The notes beneath the pieces are model-generated. The model searched no databases. It was given only the letters and a program-made list of their open reading frames with translations, and was not told the origin of the DNA. A stretch of 5,937 nucleotides of DNA from an uncultured bacterium (GTDB taxonomy: Bacteria > Bacteroidota > Bacteroidia > Bacteroidales > Marinifilaceae): the NCBI GenBank assembly GCA_905215395.1, contig CAJMQA010000219.1, positions 1 through 5,937 on the forward strand, read 5' to 3'. The first letter of the stretch is position 1. The number at the start of each line of letters is the position of its first letter. Below are positions 1 through 4,807 of this stretch, piece after piece. The position numbers were made by a program, and so were the translations under genes.

Positions 1-17
1 GAGTCCCGTCCGCACCG
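1..17 (+). tRNA. 3' end of a tRNA, probably tRNA-Asp (5' part outside window)
   Basis: The first 17 bases read as the end of the T loop (GAGT), the 3' side of the T stem (CCCGT), the 3' side of the acceptor stem (CCGCACC) and a G discriminator base. From memory, bases 1-12 are identical to the matching part of E. coli tRNA-Asp, and aspartate tRNAs carry G as discriminator. The anticodon lies outside the window, so the amino acid is inferred. The next bases are CTG, so CCA is not encoded and must be added after transcription, as is common in Bacteroidetes. A terminator follows 35 bases later. Confidence 0.7.
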
Positions 18-52
18 CTGAGAGTCAAGACAATACATTGACAAAAGCGGAC

Positions 53-88
53 AAAGCACGTAATATTCAAAATATTACGTGCTTTTTT
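53..88 (+). terminator. Rho-independent terminator after the tRNA
   Basis: A perfect 15-bp inverted repeat (53-67 with 71-85) has a 3-base loop, and its 3' arm runs into six Ts (83-88). It lies just downstream of the tRNA on the same strand and should end that transcript. The lower half of the stem is GC-containing and the upper half is AT only. The 5' arm also begins with As, so weak termination from the other strand is possible. Confidence 0.85.
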
Positions 89-469
89 ATTGTTCTGCGA
101 AAAACAACTGAAACCACAAAAAAGCCCCTATTATGATTCATATCACTAATGAAATGATAAACGGAGGAGGAAAACTCTTTACACTGTGTTATCATTCGGA
201 GACAAGATTAAGGGAGCTTATTGCTGTAGGATTTATCCTCCTGCTGTGCCAACCACATCCACATTGTGCCAAATGCTGCCAGACAGAGGGAAATATAATA
301 TAAGCAGAATGTAGTTAGACAATTATTTGTAAATATATGGTCGGTTGATTTACAGATTCATCAAATTATTAGTTTGATATTTCGGCATTCTAATTCTTCC
401 TTCCCCAATTCTCCTGGATGGTATGAACAAAATAAGTGCAAATTATTTGCGGATGTTCCCATGTCTCAT
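89..469. other. Stretch without a recognisable gene, between tRNA terminator and sigma-factor remnants
   Basis: No protein family was recognised here on either strand. The longest plausible plus-strand frame is a 56-codon ORF at 133-303. It has an internal ATG at 154, one short hydrophobic run (LIAVGFILLLC) and a Cys/His-rich tail (CQPHPHCAKCC). It has no visible promoter or ribosome binding site, so I do not call it a gene. An 8-bp inverted repeat (153-160 with 189-196) lies inside that ORF. On the minus strand the frames are broken by many stops. The position, downstream of the sigma-factor remnants, is where an anti-sigma (FecR-type) gene often lies in Bacteroidetes, but I could not recognise one. 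Confidence 0.5.
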
Positions 470-604
470 TTATTTATAATGATTTGTAATATCTACCAAA
501 GAACATATTTCTATTATAGTTTGATTTGATTGGTTCAATATTTCCCGAAATTCAAGTCTGCACTGATTGTTGATACGTAAAGAAGAAATTTCAGATAGCC
601 ATGA
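470..604 (-). pseudogene. Possible decayed helix-turn-helix remnant (sigma region 4 or AraC-type)
   Basis: A 44-codon minus-strand frame (604 to 473, TAA at 470-472, another TAA just upstream at 605-607) encodes RINNQCRLEF, then NQSNQTIIEICSLVDITN. Two readings fit. In the first, QCR-x-x-F followed by SNQ and an I-x-E-I helix resembles region 4 of Bacteroidetes ECF sigma factors. This fits its position on the same strand downstream of region 2, but the spacing between the landmarks is about two residues short. In the second, the pattern RIN..CRL and L..SN.TIIEIC..V resembles the first helix-turn-helix of AraC-type regulators. There is no start codon or complete domain, so this is at most a fragment. 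The stretch is short and AT-rich, so chance resemblance is a real possibility. Confidence 0.3.
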
Positions 605-725
605 TTATATTGGGTTGAAAACGATGCTTTTTATCTGATGACTTTCTGTTTCATACAGCTCAACCAGATACTTTTTTCAAACTCAACATTCATGTATTGT
701 TCTCTGAATAATATAAATATAATGA

Positions 726-1061
726 TTATTTCTGGTTCATGATGAGCAACAGAATGTAGAAGTATCCTTCCAGATTATTTTTTTTATCTCTCAGATAATT
801 AAAAGATAGATTTTTAACGATAACATACAGAAAAATTTTCAGGCTCACGATAGAATCATACTCAGCCCTTTTTTTTCAAAGCCGGACAAACACTTCCTGG
901 GCAATATCTTCAGCAACCGCCCGGTCTGCAACGAATTTCATCGCCGCCATGCACATGAATGGATAAAATTCTTCAAACAGTTTTTCGAAAGCTTTGACAT
1001 CCCCCTCTTTTATGGCTTCGTATAAAATTTCCTCCGGCACCAAAAGTTTTTTTCCGGTCAA
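726..1061 (-). pseudogene. ECF-type RNA polymerase sigma factor, region 2, broken by an in-frame stop
   Basis: Sixty-one codons from a TTG at 1061 encode a sigma region 2 start: AIKEGDVKAFEKLFEEFY, then AEDIAQEVFVRL. A TGA at 876-878 follows. The same frame then continues for 49 codons as KKRAEYDSIVSL, FLYVIVKN and NYLRDKK, which is the expected rest of region 2 and the start of the linker. ECF factors normally read RLWEKR here, so the TGA very likely replaces a TGG. The frame ends at a TAA (726-728). Just after an A8 run, another frame is open from 774 to 634, suggesting a later frameshift. Intact ECF factors need region 4 as well (usual length about 180-190 residues), so this gene should not make a working sigma factor. 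There is no ATG: TTG at 1061 or GTG at 1040 are the only candidates. In Bacteroidetes such factors usually control SusC/SusD-type uptake genes; none are seen here. Confidence 0.8.
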
Positions 1062-1076
1062 ATGTAATAAAATTCC

Positions 1077-1115
1077 AAAAAAAAGCTGTCCGAAACTTTA
1101 AATTTCGGACAGCTT
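1077..1115 (-). terminator. Rho-independent terminator of the arcC-arcB transcripts
   Basis: A perfect 13-bp stem (1083-1095 with 1103-1115) has a 7-base loop. Read on the minus strand it is followed by a U tract from the A run at 1077-1084. It begins 20 bases beyond the arcB stop codon. The last base of the U tract is only 15 bases from the TTG at 1061 that opens the sigma-factor remnant, leaving no room for a promoter between them. Confidence 0.9.
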
Positions 1116-1135
1116 ACATTCTATGCAGATCGTTC

Positions 1136-2137
1136 TTAATCGCCCAAAGTTGCCACCATAACAGCCTTGATCGTGTGCATACGGTTTTCAGCTTCATCAA
1201 ATACGATTGAATTCGGAGATTCAAAAACGTCTTCAGTCACTTCAATCCCATTCAGACCAAACTGTTTGTTTACATCACGGCCAACCTGAGTTTCCAGATT
1301 GTGGTATGCCGGCAAACAATGCATAAATTTACAATTCTTGTTGCCTGTCAGCTCCATTACCTTTGCATTTACCTGATAAGGCATCAGCAATTTGATTCTT
1401 TCTGCCCAAACTTCAGCCGGTTCTCCCATAGATACCCATACGTCTGTATACAGGAAGTCACATCCTTTCACTCCTTCTTCAACTTTATCGGTAACAGTTA
1501 CTTTTGCACCCGTTTCTTTCGCAATCTCTTTACAAGTGGCAATCAGTTCTGCATCCGGTTGTAAAGCTTTCGGAGCAACAATACGAACATCCATCCCCAT
1601 TTTAGCACCACCTACCATCAGGGAGTTACCCATATTGAAGCGGGCATCGCCCAGATAAGCAAAAGTTACCTGATTCAAAGGTTTATCAACATGTTCTGAC
1701 ATAGTCAGGAAGTCTGCCAGAATCTGAGTCGGGTGAAATTCATTAGTCAAACCATTCCATACCGGAACTCCGGCATATTTAGCCAGTTCTTCTACAGTTG
1801 CCTGTGCAAATCCACGGTACTCAATACCATCATACATACGTCCCAATACCCGGGCTGTATCTTTCATGGATTCTTTCACACCAATCTGAGAACCGCTGGG
1901 GCCCAGATAAGTCACATGTGCACCCTGATCATAAGCAGCCACTTCAAAAGCACAACGTGTACGGGTTGAAGTTTTTTCAAATATCAAAGCTATATTTTTC
2001 CCTTTCAGACGAGGTTGCTCTGTACCTGCATATTTTGCTTTTTTCAAATCAGCAGCCAGATTCAACATATATTTGATCTCAGCCGGAGTGAAGTCTAACA
2101 ACTTCAGGAAATTTCTGTTTCTTAAATTAAAAGCCAT
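1136..2137 (-). CDS. arcB: Ornithine carbamoyltransferase (ArgF/ArcB family)
   Basis: This cytoplasmic enzyme interconverts ornithine plus carbamoyl phosphate and citrulline plus phosphate. At 333 residues it is a normal family length. The carbamoyl-phosphate motif STRTR is at residues 57-61, HPTQ at 135-138, the GDARFNMGNS loop at 163-172, the ornithine-binding D-x-x-x-S-M-G motif at 232-238 and the catalytic HCLP at 273-276. The SMG motif marks a true ornithine enzyme. Bacteroidetes also carry N-acetyl- or N-succinylornithine carbamoyltransferases for arginine synthesis, which lack this motif. The first Asn of the usual NN pair in the loop is Phe167; the second, Asn168, is kept. The ATG at 2137 fits the usual N-terminus. 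The gene lies 84 bases downstream of arcC on the same strand, which favours a catabolic (arcB) over a biosynthetic (argF) role, but direction cannot be read from sequence. The strong terminator follows. Confidence 0.92.
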   Translation of the reverse strand: MAFNLRNRNFLKLLDFTPAEIKYMLNLAADLKKAKYAGTEQPRLKGKNIALIFEKTSTRTRCAFEVAAYDQGAHVTYLGPSGSQIGVKESMKDTARVLGRMYDGIEYRGFAQATVEELAKYAGVPVWNGLTNEFHPTQILADFLTMSEHVDKPLNQVTFAYLGDARFNMGNSLMVGGAKMGMDVRIVAPKALQPDAELIATCKEIAKETGAKVTVTDKVEEGVKGCDFLYTDVWVSMGEPAEVWAERIKLLMPYQVNAKVMELTGNKNCKFMHCLPAYHNLETQVGRDVNKQFGLNGIEVTEDVFESPNSIVFDEAENRMHTIKAVMVATLGD

Positions 2138-2193
2138 ACTCTTTATTATTTTAAATTGTAAAATTATGATTCTGAATTCTAATGACGAACTGA

Positions 2194-2201
2194 CAAATAT
2201 A
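2194..2201 (-). promoter_or_regulatory. Possible Bacteroidetes -7 element before arcB
   Basis: Read on the minus strand this is TATATTTG, matching the Bacteroidetes -7 consensus TAnnTTTG. It lies 56 bases before the arcB ATG, giving a leader of about 50 bases. No clear TTTG -33 box sits at the usual 19-21 base spacing. The surrounding DNA is AT-rich, so a chance match is possible. If real, arcB can be transcribed separately from arcC. Confidence 0.35.
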
Positions 2202-2221
2202 TAATAAATGTTGCAATTATT

Positions 2222-3181
2222 TTAATCGTAATGCATGGTAATTTTAGAACCATAACGACGATCTTCCAATTTTGTTGCTTCGGTAATCACTGCTTTCTGT
2301 CCACCTTTTTCCACAAACGACAGGCAAGCCCGGATTTTCGGAGCCATACTGCCTTCACCAAACATTCCCGCTTCCAGATATTTCATTGTATCAGCATAAT
2401 CCAGGAACTCCAGCTTCTCTTCAGTCGGTTTCTTGTAATCCTTATAAATATAAGGAACATCAGTCAGGATATACAGCTCGTCAGCTTTCACCCGGGCTCC
2501 GATCATAGCTGAAGCCAGATCCTTATCGATCACTCCTTCCAGAGGCTGCAACATTCCTTCTCCATCCAAATATACCGGAATGCCACCACCACCACCGGTA
2601 ATCACAATACTACCGGAACGAGCCATACGTTCTACCAAGGCTGCATTCTTAAAATCAATGGGCTGTGGAGAAGGCACAACACGTCTCCAGCCCCCTTCTA
2701 CTTTTATCTCTTCCTTAAAAATCCAACCGTGCTCAGCAGCCAGTTTATCGGCTTCTTCCCGGGTATAAATTTTTCCGACACGTTTGGTCGGATTTTTCAA
2801 AGCCGGATCATTCTCATCCACCACAACCTGAGAAATCATAGATACCACATGCCTGGTCAATCCATGCTCTTTCAGGATATTTCTCAGATTACGCTCAATC
2901 ATATAACCAATCTGTCCCTGCGAATAAGCCACACACATATCCAAAGTCATGGGAGGCAATCCATACATTTTGACTCCTGCATCATCACTCATCAGGATAT
3001 TTCCAACCTGAGGACCATTTCCATGAGTGATGATCAGATTATATCCTTCACGAACCAGATAAATCAGATTCTCCAGAGTTTCCCGGATATTCTGATTCTG
3101 CTCTTCCACTGTTCCTTTTTGATTACCTCTGAGAATTGCATTCCCTCCTAAGGCTATCACCGCTAACTTTTTTTCTTCCAT
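2222..3181 (-). CDS. arcC: Carbamate kinase
   Basis: This cytoplasmic amino-acid-kinase-family enzyme transfers phosphate from carbamoyl phosphate to ADP, giving ATP and carbamate, which breaks down to CO2 and ammonia. The 319-residue length is typical. The N-terminal ALGGNA loop is at residues 10-15 and HGNGPQVG at 53-60. The NPTK..G..Y insertion characteristic of the family is at 130-139, ITGGGGGIPV at 194-203, DKDLASA at 219-225 and GSMAPK at 277-282. All expected regions are present, so it looks intact. Together with arcB downstream it would make ATP from citrulline. The genes normally completing the arginine deiminase route (arcA, an arginine-ornithine exchanger) are not in the window. 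It is divergent from the division gene at 3420. The ATG at 3181 begins just before the first beta strand, as expected. Confidence 0.95.
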   Translation of the reverse strand: MEEKKLAVIALGGNAILRGNQKGTVEEQNQNIRETLENLIYLVREGYNLIITHGNGPQVGNILMSDDAGVKMYGLPPMTLDMCVAYSQGQIGYMIERNLRNILKEHGLTRHVVSMISQVVVDENDPALKNPTKRVGKIYTREEADKLAAEHGWIFKEEIKVEGGWRRVVPSPQPIDFKNAALVERMARSGSIVITGGGGGIPVYLDGEGMLQPLEGVIDKDLASAMIGARVKADELYILTDVPYIYKDYKKPTEEKLEFLDYADTMKYLEAGMFGEGSMAPKIRACLSFVEKGGQKAVITEATKLEDRRYGSKITMHYD

Positions 3182-3246
3182 ATATTTTCTATTTAATACT
3201 CTGATAAAACCACAACCTGATTTCTTACTCCTATCAACTTGCTGTA

Positions 3247-3254
3247 CAAATTTA
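3247..3254 (-). promoter_or_regulatory. Probable Bacteroidetes -7 element for arcC
   Basis: The minus-strand sequence TAAATTTG matches TAnnTTTG. It is 65 bases before the arcC ATG, leaving a leader of about 60 bases. A TTTG on the minus strand at 3270-3273 is 15 bases away, closer than the usual 19-21, so the -33 box is uncertain. Confidence 0.45.
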
Positions 3255-3303
3255 GAAAATTAAGATATTCAAAAAATAGCAAAATGAGTTTTTTCAGCAA
3301 ACA

Positions 3304-3313
3304 CAAACGTTTG
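3304..3313. promoter_or_regulatory. 10-bp perfect palindrome between divergent promoters
   Basis: CAAACGTTTG is a perfect 10-bp palindrome lying between the arcC -7 element (3247-3254) and the division-gene -7 element (3405-3412). Its position upstream of both genes would suit a dimeric regulator, or the TTTG half may serve as part of a promoter. Only one copy is seen and no known operator was recognised. Confidence 0.2.
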
Positions 3314-3404
3314 ACAATTAGCGTATTGTATAATTATTCCGTCGATTTTTATAATTATGCGGCGCAAAACCCGGACTTTCACGGGAGGAATAATTTTTTT
3401 TCAT

Positions 3405-3412
3405 TATCTTTG
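3405..3412 (+). promoter_or_regulatory. Bacteroidetes -7 element for the divIC-ruvX-def operon
   Basis: TATCTTTG matches the TAnnTTTG consensus exactly and ends 7 bases before the ATG at 3420. Transcription should start within a few bases of that ATG, giving a leaderless or near-leaderless mRNA. A TTTC at 3377-3380 is the nearest -33-like sequence, at 24 bases spacing, a little long. This promoter position also rules out the upstream in-frame ATG at 3357 as the start. Confidence 0.6.
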
Positions 3413-3419
3413 CAACATC

Positions 3420-3734
3420 ATGAAAGAGAAGGACAATAGCACAAAAACCAGAAGTTTGTTCAACAGACTGATGAACAAATACACGATGACTTTGTTCATC
3501 TTTTTGGTATGGCTTGCATTTTTTGACCGCAATAACCTGGTCGAAAAAATGCAATTGAGGGGAAAGATCACTACGCTCAAGAAAGAGAAAACCTATTATC
3601 AAACCAAAATCGAGGAAGACAACCGGAAAATGCAGGAACTTCTGAGTAATAAGGAAAACCTCGAAAAATTTGCCCGGGAACAATACCTCATGAAAAATAA
3701 AAATGAGGATATCTTTGTAATTGTAGATAAATAA
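3420..3734 (+). CDS. DivIC/FtsB-like septum formation initiator protein
   Basis: This is a small bitopic membrane protein of the cell-division machinery; relatives (FtsB, DivIC) bind FtsL and the FtsQ/DivIB complex at the septum. From the ATG at 3420 it has 104 residues, the usual length. A short basic cytoplasmic N-terminus is followed by one membrane helix at about 22-36 (TMTLFIFLVWLAFF) and a charged, heptad-rich coiled coil at about 40-80. The family C-terminal signature LEKFAREQYLMKNKNEDIF is at 81-99. An in-frame ATG at 3357 would add 21 residues, but it lies upstream of the -7 element at 3405, so 3420 is preferred. No ribosome binding site is visible, in keeping with a leaderless mRNA. 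The stop codon directly abuts the ATG of ruvX, pointing to translational coupling. Whether to call it ftsB or divIC cannot be settled from sequence. Confidence 0.85.
   Translation: MKEKDNSTKTRSLFNRLMNKYTMTLFIFLVWLAFFDRNNLVEKMQLRGKITTLKKEKTYYQTKIEEDNRKMQELLSNKENLEKFAREQYLMKNKNEDIFVIVDK
3455..3500 (+). repeat. Three alternating inverted repeats that could form two competing hairpins
   Basis: The 8-mer TTTGTTCA occurs at 3455-3462 and 3491-3498, and its reverse complement TGAACAAA lies between them at 3472-3479. The middle copy can pair with either outer copy. The right-hand pairing extends to 10 perfect base pairs (3470-3479 with 3491-3500, 11-base loop); the left-hand pairing has 8 base pairs with a 9-base loop. 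All lie in codons 12-27 of the division gene. Confidence 0.5.
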
Positions 3735-4157
3735 ATGGGTAGGATTCTGGCTATTGATTATGGTAAAAAACGCGTAGGCATTGCTGTCAGTGATCCTTGC
3801 GGAATTATTGCAAGCGGTCTGGGAACCGTTGCTTCACATGAAATTTTTCTCTTTCTGCAGACCTATCTTCAGAAAGAGAAAGTGGATTTGTTTGTTGTCG
3901 GTCATCCTAAACAAATGAACAATAGCGACTCTGAAAGCATGGTTTATATAAAACCGTTCCTGACAGCCCTGAAACGTAAATTCCCTGAAATACCCATTGT
4001 CATGTATGATGAACGGTTTACCTCCGTTCTGGCACACAAAGCCCTGATAGAAGGAGGAGCCAAAAAAAAGACCCGGCAGGACAAAGCTCTGATAGACACT
4101 ATGAGCGCTACCATTATCCTTACCTCTTACATGGAACAACAAAGGAATTTAAGATAA
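3735..4157 (+). CDS. ruvX: Putative pre-16S rRNA nuclease RuvX/YqgF (RNase H fold)
   Basis: Family members mature the 5' end of 16S rRNA in the cytoplasm; the older name, Holliday junction resolvase-like, comes from fold similarity to RuvC. The 140-residue length is typical. The first acidic site is Asp8 in AIDYGKKRVGIAVSDP (residues 6-21). VVGHPKQMN follows at 54-62, YDERFTS with Glu93 at 91-97, and the C-terminal acidic site Asp121 in DTMSATIIL at 121-129. The usual GLP in the second motif is GHP here, a variant I also associate with Bacteroidetes members. The gene starts immediately after the stop of the division gene and is 25 bases before def, so it is the middle gene of the operon. It looks intact. 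Confidence 0.92.
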   Translation: MGRILAIDYGKKRVGIAVSDPCGIIASGLGTVASHEIFLFLQTYLQKEKVDLFVVGHPKQMNNSDSESMVYIKPFLTALKRKFPEIPIVMYDERFTSVLAHKALIEGGAKKKTRQDKALIDTMSATIILTSYMEQQRNLR

Positions 4158-4182
4158 AAGCAATTAAAATTGAATAACAGAT

Positions 4183-4737
4183 ATGTTTTTACCTATAGTA
4201 GTATATGGTCATCCCATTTTACGGAAAATCTCTGAGGACATTTCAATGGATTACCCGGAACTGGAAAAATTTATCCAGGACATGTTCCAAACTATGGACG
4301 AAGCTGATGGAGTAGGACTTGCGGCTCCCCAAGTAGGACGTAACATCCGTCTGTTTGTCATAGACGGCAGTGCATTTGAAGAACTGGATGCAGAATGCAA
4401 AGGATTCCGGAAAGTATTTATTAACGCCCATATTTCAGAACGCTGGGGAGACGAGATCAACCGTAACGAAGGTTGTATCAGTATACCGGGTATTCATGAA
4501 GATGTGAAGCGTCCGGATCACATCCGCATGTCTTACCTGGATGAAAACGGACAACAGCATGAAGAAGAATTTTCCGGCATCAAAGCCTGGATTATCCAGC
4601 ATGAATACGACCACCTGGAAGGTATTTTATTTACAGACCACCTTTCTGCCCTAAAGAAACGGTTGCTGAAAAGTAAACTCAACAATATCAGTACCGGGAA
4701 ATTTAAAGCAGCATACCGCGTCATTCTGCCCAAATAA
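4183..4737 (+). CDS. def: Peptide deformylase
   Basis: This metalloenzyme removes the N-terminal formyl group from nascent proteins at the ribosome. At 184 residues it has a usual length for the family. All three signature motifs are present: GVGLAAPQ (43-50), EGCISIPG (96-103) with metal ligand Cys98, and HEYDH (140-144) with ligands His140 and His144 and catalytic Glu141. The N-terminal VVYGHPILRK is also typical. The ATG at 4183 follows the ruvX stop by 25 bases, so it is likely the last gene of the division protein-ruvX-def operon. The hairpin terminator begins 20 bases after its stop. It looks intact and functional. Confidence 0.97.
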   Translation: MFLPIVVYGHPILRKISEDISMDYPELEKFIQDMFQTMDEADGVGLAAPQVGRNIRLFVIDGSAFEELDAECKGFRKVFINAHISERWGDEINRNEGCISIPGIHEDVKRPDHIRMSYLDENGQQHEEEFSGIKAWIIQHEYDHLEGILFTDHLSALKKRLLKSKLNNISTGKFKAAYRVILPK

Positions 4738-4756
4738 TCCGGAAAACAGATTGTCT

Positions 4757-4803
4757 AATTGAAAATTATTTTGTAATTTGTACAGAATAATTTTCAATTT
4801 TTT
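4757..4803 (+). terminator. Rho-independent terminator after def
   Basis: A perfect 14-bp inverted repeat (4757-4770 with 4786-4799) has a 15-base loop, and its 3' end runs into a T tract (4798-4803). The stem is very AT-rich (only two GC pairs) and the loop is long, so termination may be incomplete. Only 4 bases separate the T tract from the ATG at 4808, so comEC would need either read-through or a promoter inside this element. Confidence 0.7.
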
Positions 4804-4807
4804 ATTT

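Noticed and set aside
153..196. 8-bp inverted repeat (153-160 with 189-196) as an operator or terminator
   Set aside because: The arms are short and AT-rich with a 28-base gap and no T tract, and no gene nearby would use it.
876..878. TGA as a selenocysteine codon in the sigma factor
   Set aside because: Sigma factors are not selenoproteins, the position is normally tryptophan, and further breaks follow downstream.
2729..3151. 140-codon plus-strand frame inside arcC
   Set aside because: It is antisense to a complete carbamate kinase with all motifs; its composition is what the reverse strand of that gene would give.
3312..3335. TTGACA and TATAAT boxes on the plus strand
   Set aside because: They are only 12 bases apart, too close for a sigma-70 promoter, and Bacteroidetes housekeeping promoters use a different consensus.
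3357..3419. Upstream in-frame ATG adding 21 residues to the division protein
   Set aside because: It lies before the -7 element at 3405-3412, is not typical of the family N-terminus, and the downstream ATG gives the normal length.
3318..3683. 121-codon minus-strand frame across the division gene
   Set aside because: It overlaps a well-supported gene on the other strand, resembles no family I know, and crosses the divergent promoter region.
4774..4780. TAATTTG in the terminator loop as a promoter for comEC
   Set aside because: It is one base short of the TAnnTTTG pattern and has no clear -33 partner, so it is not listed as a feature.
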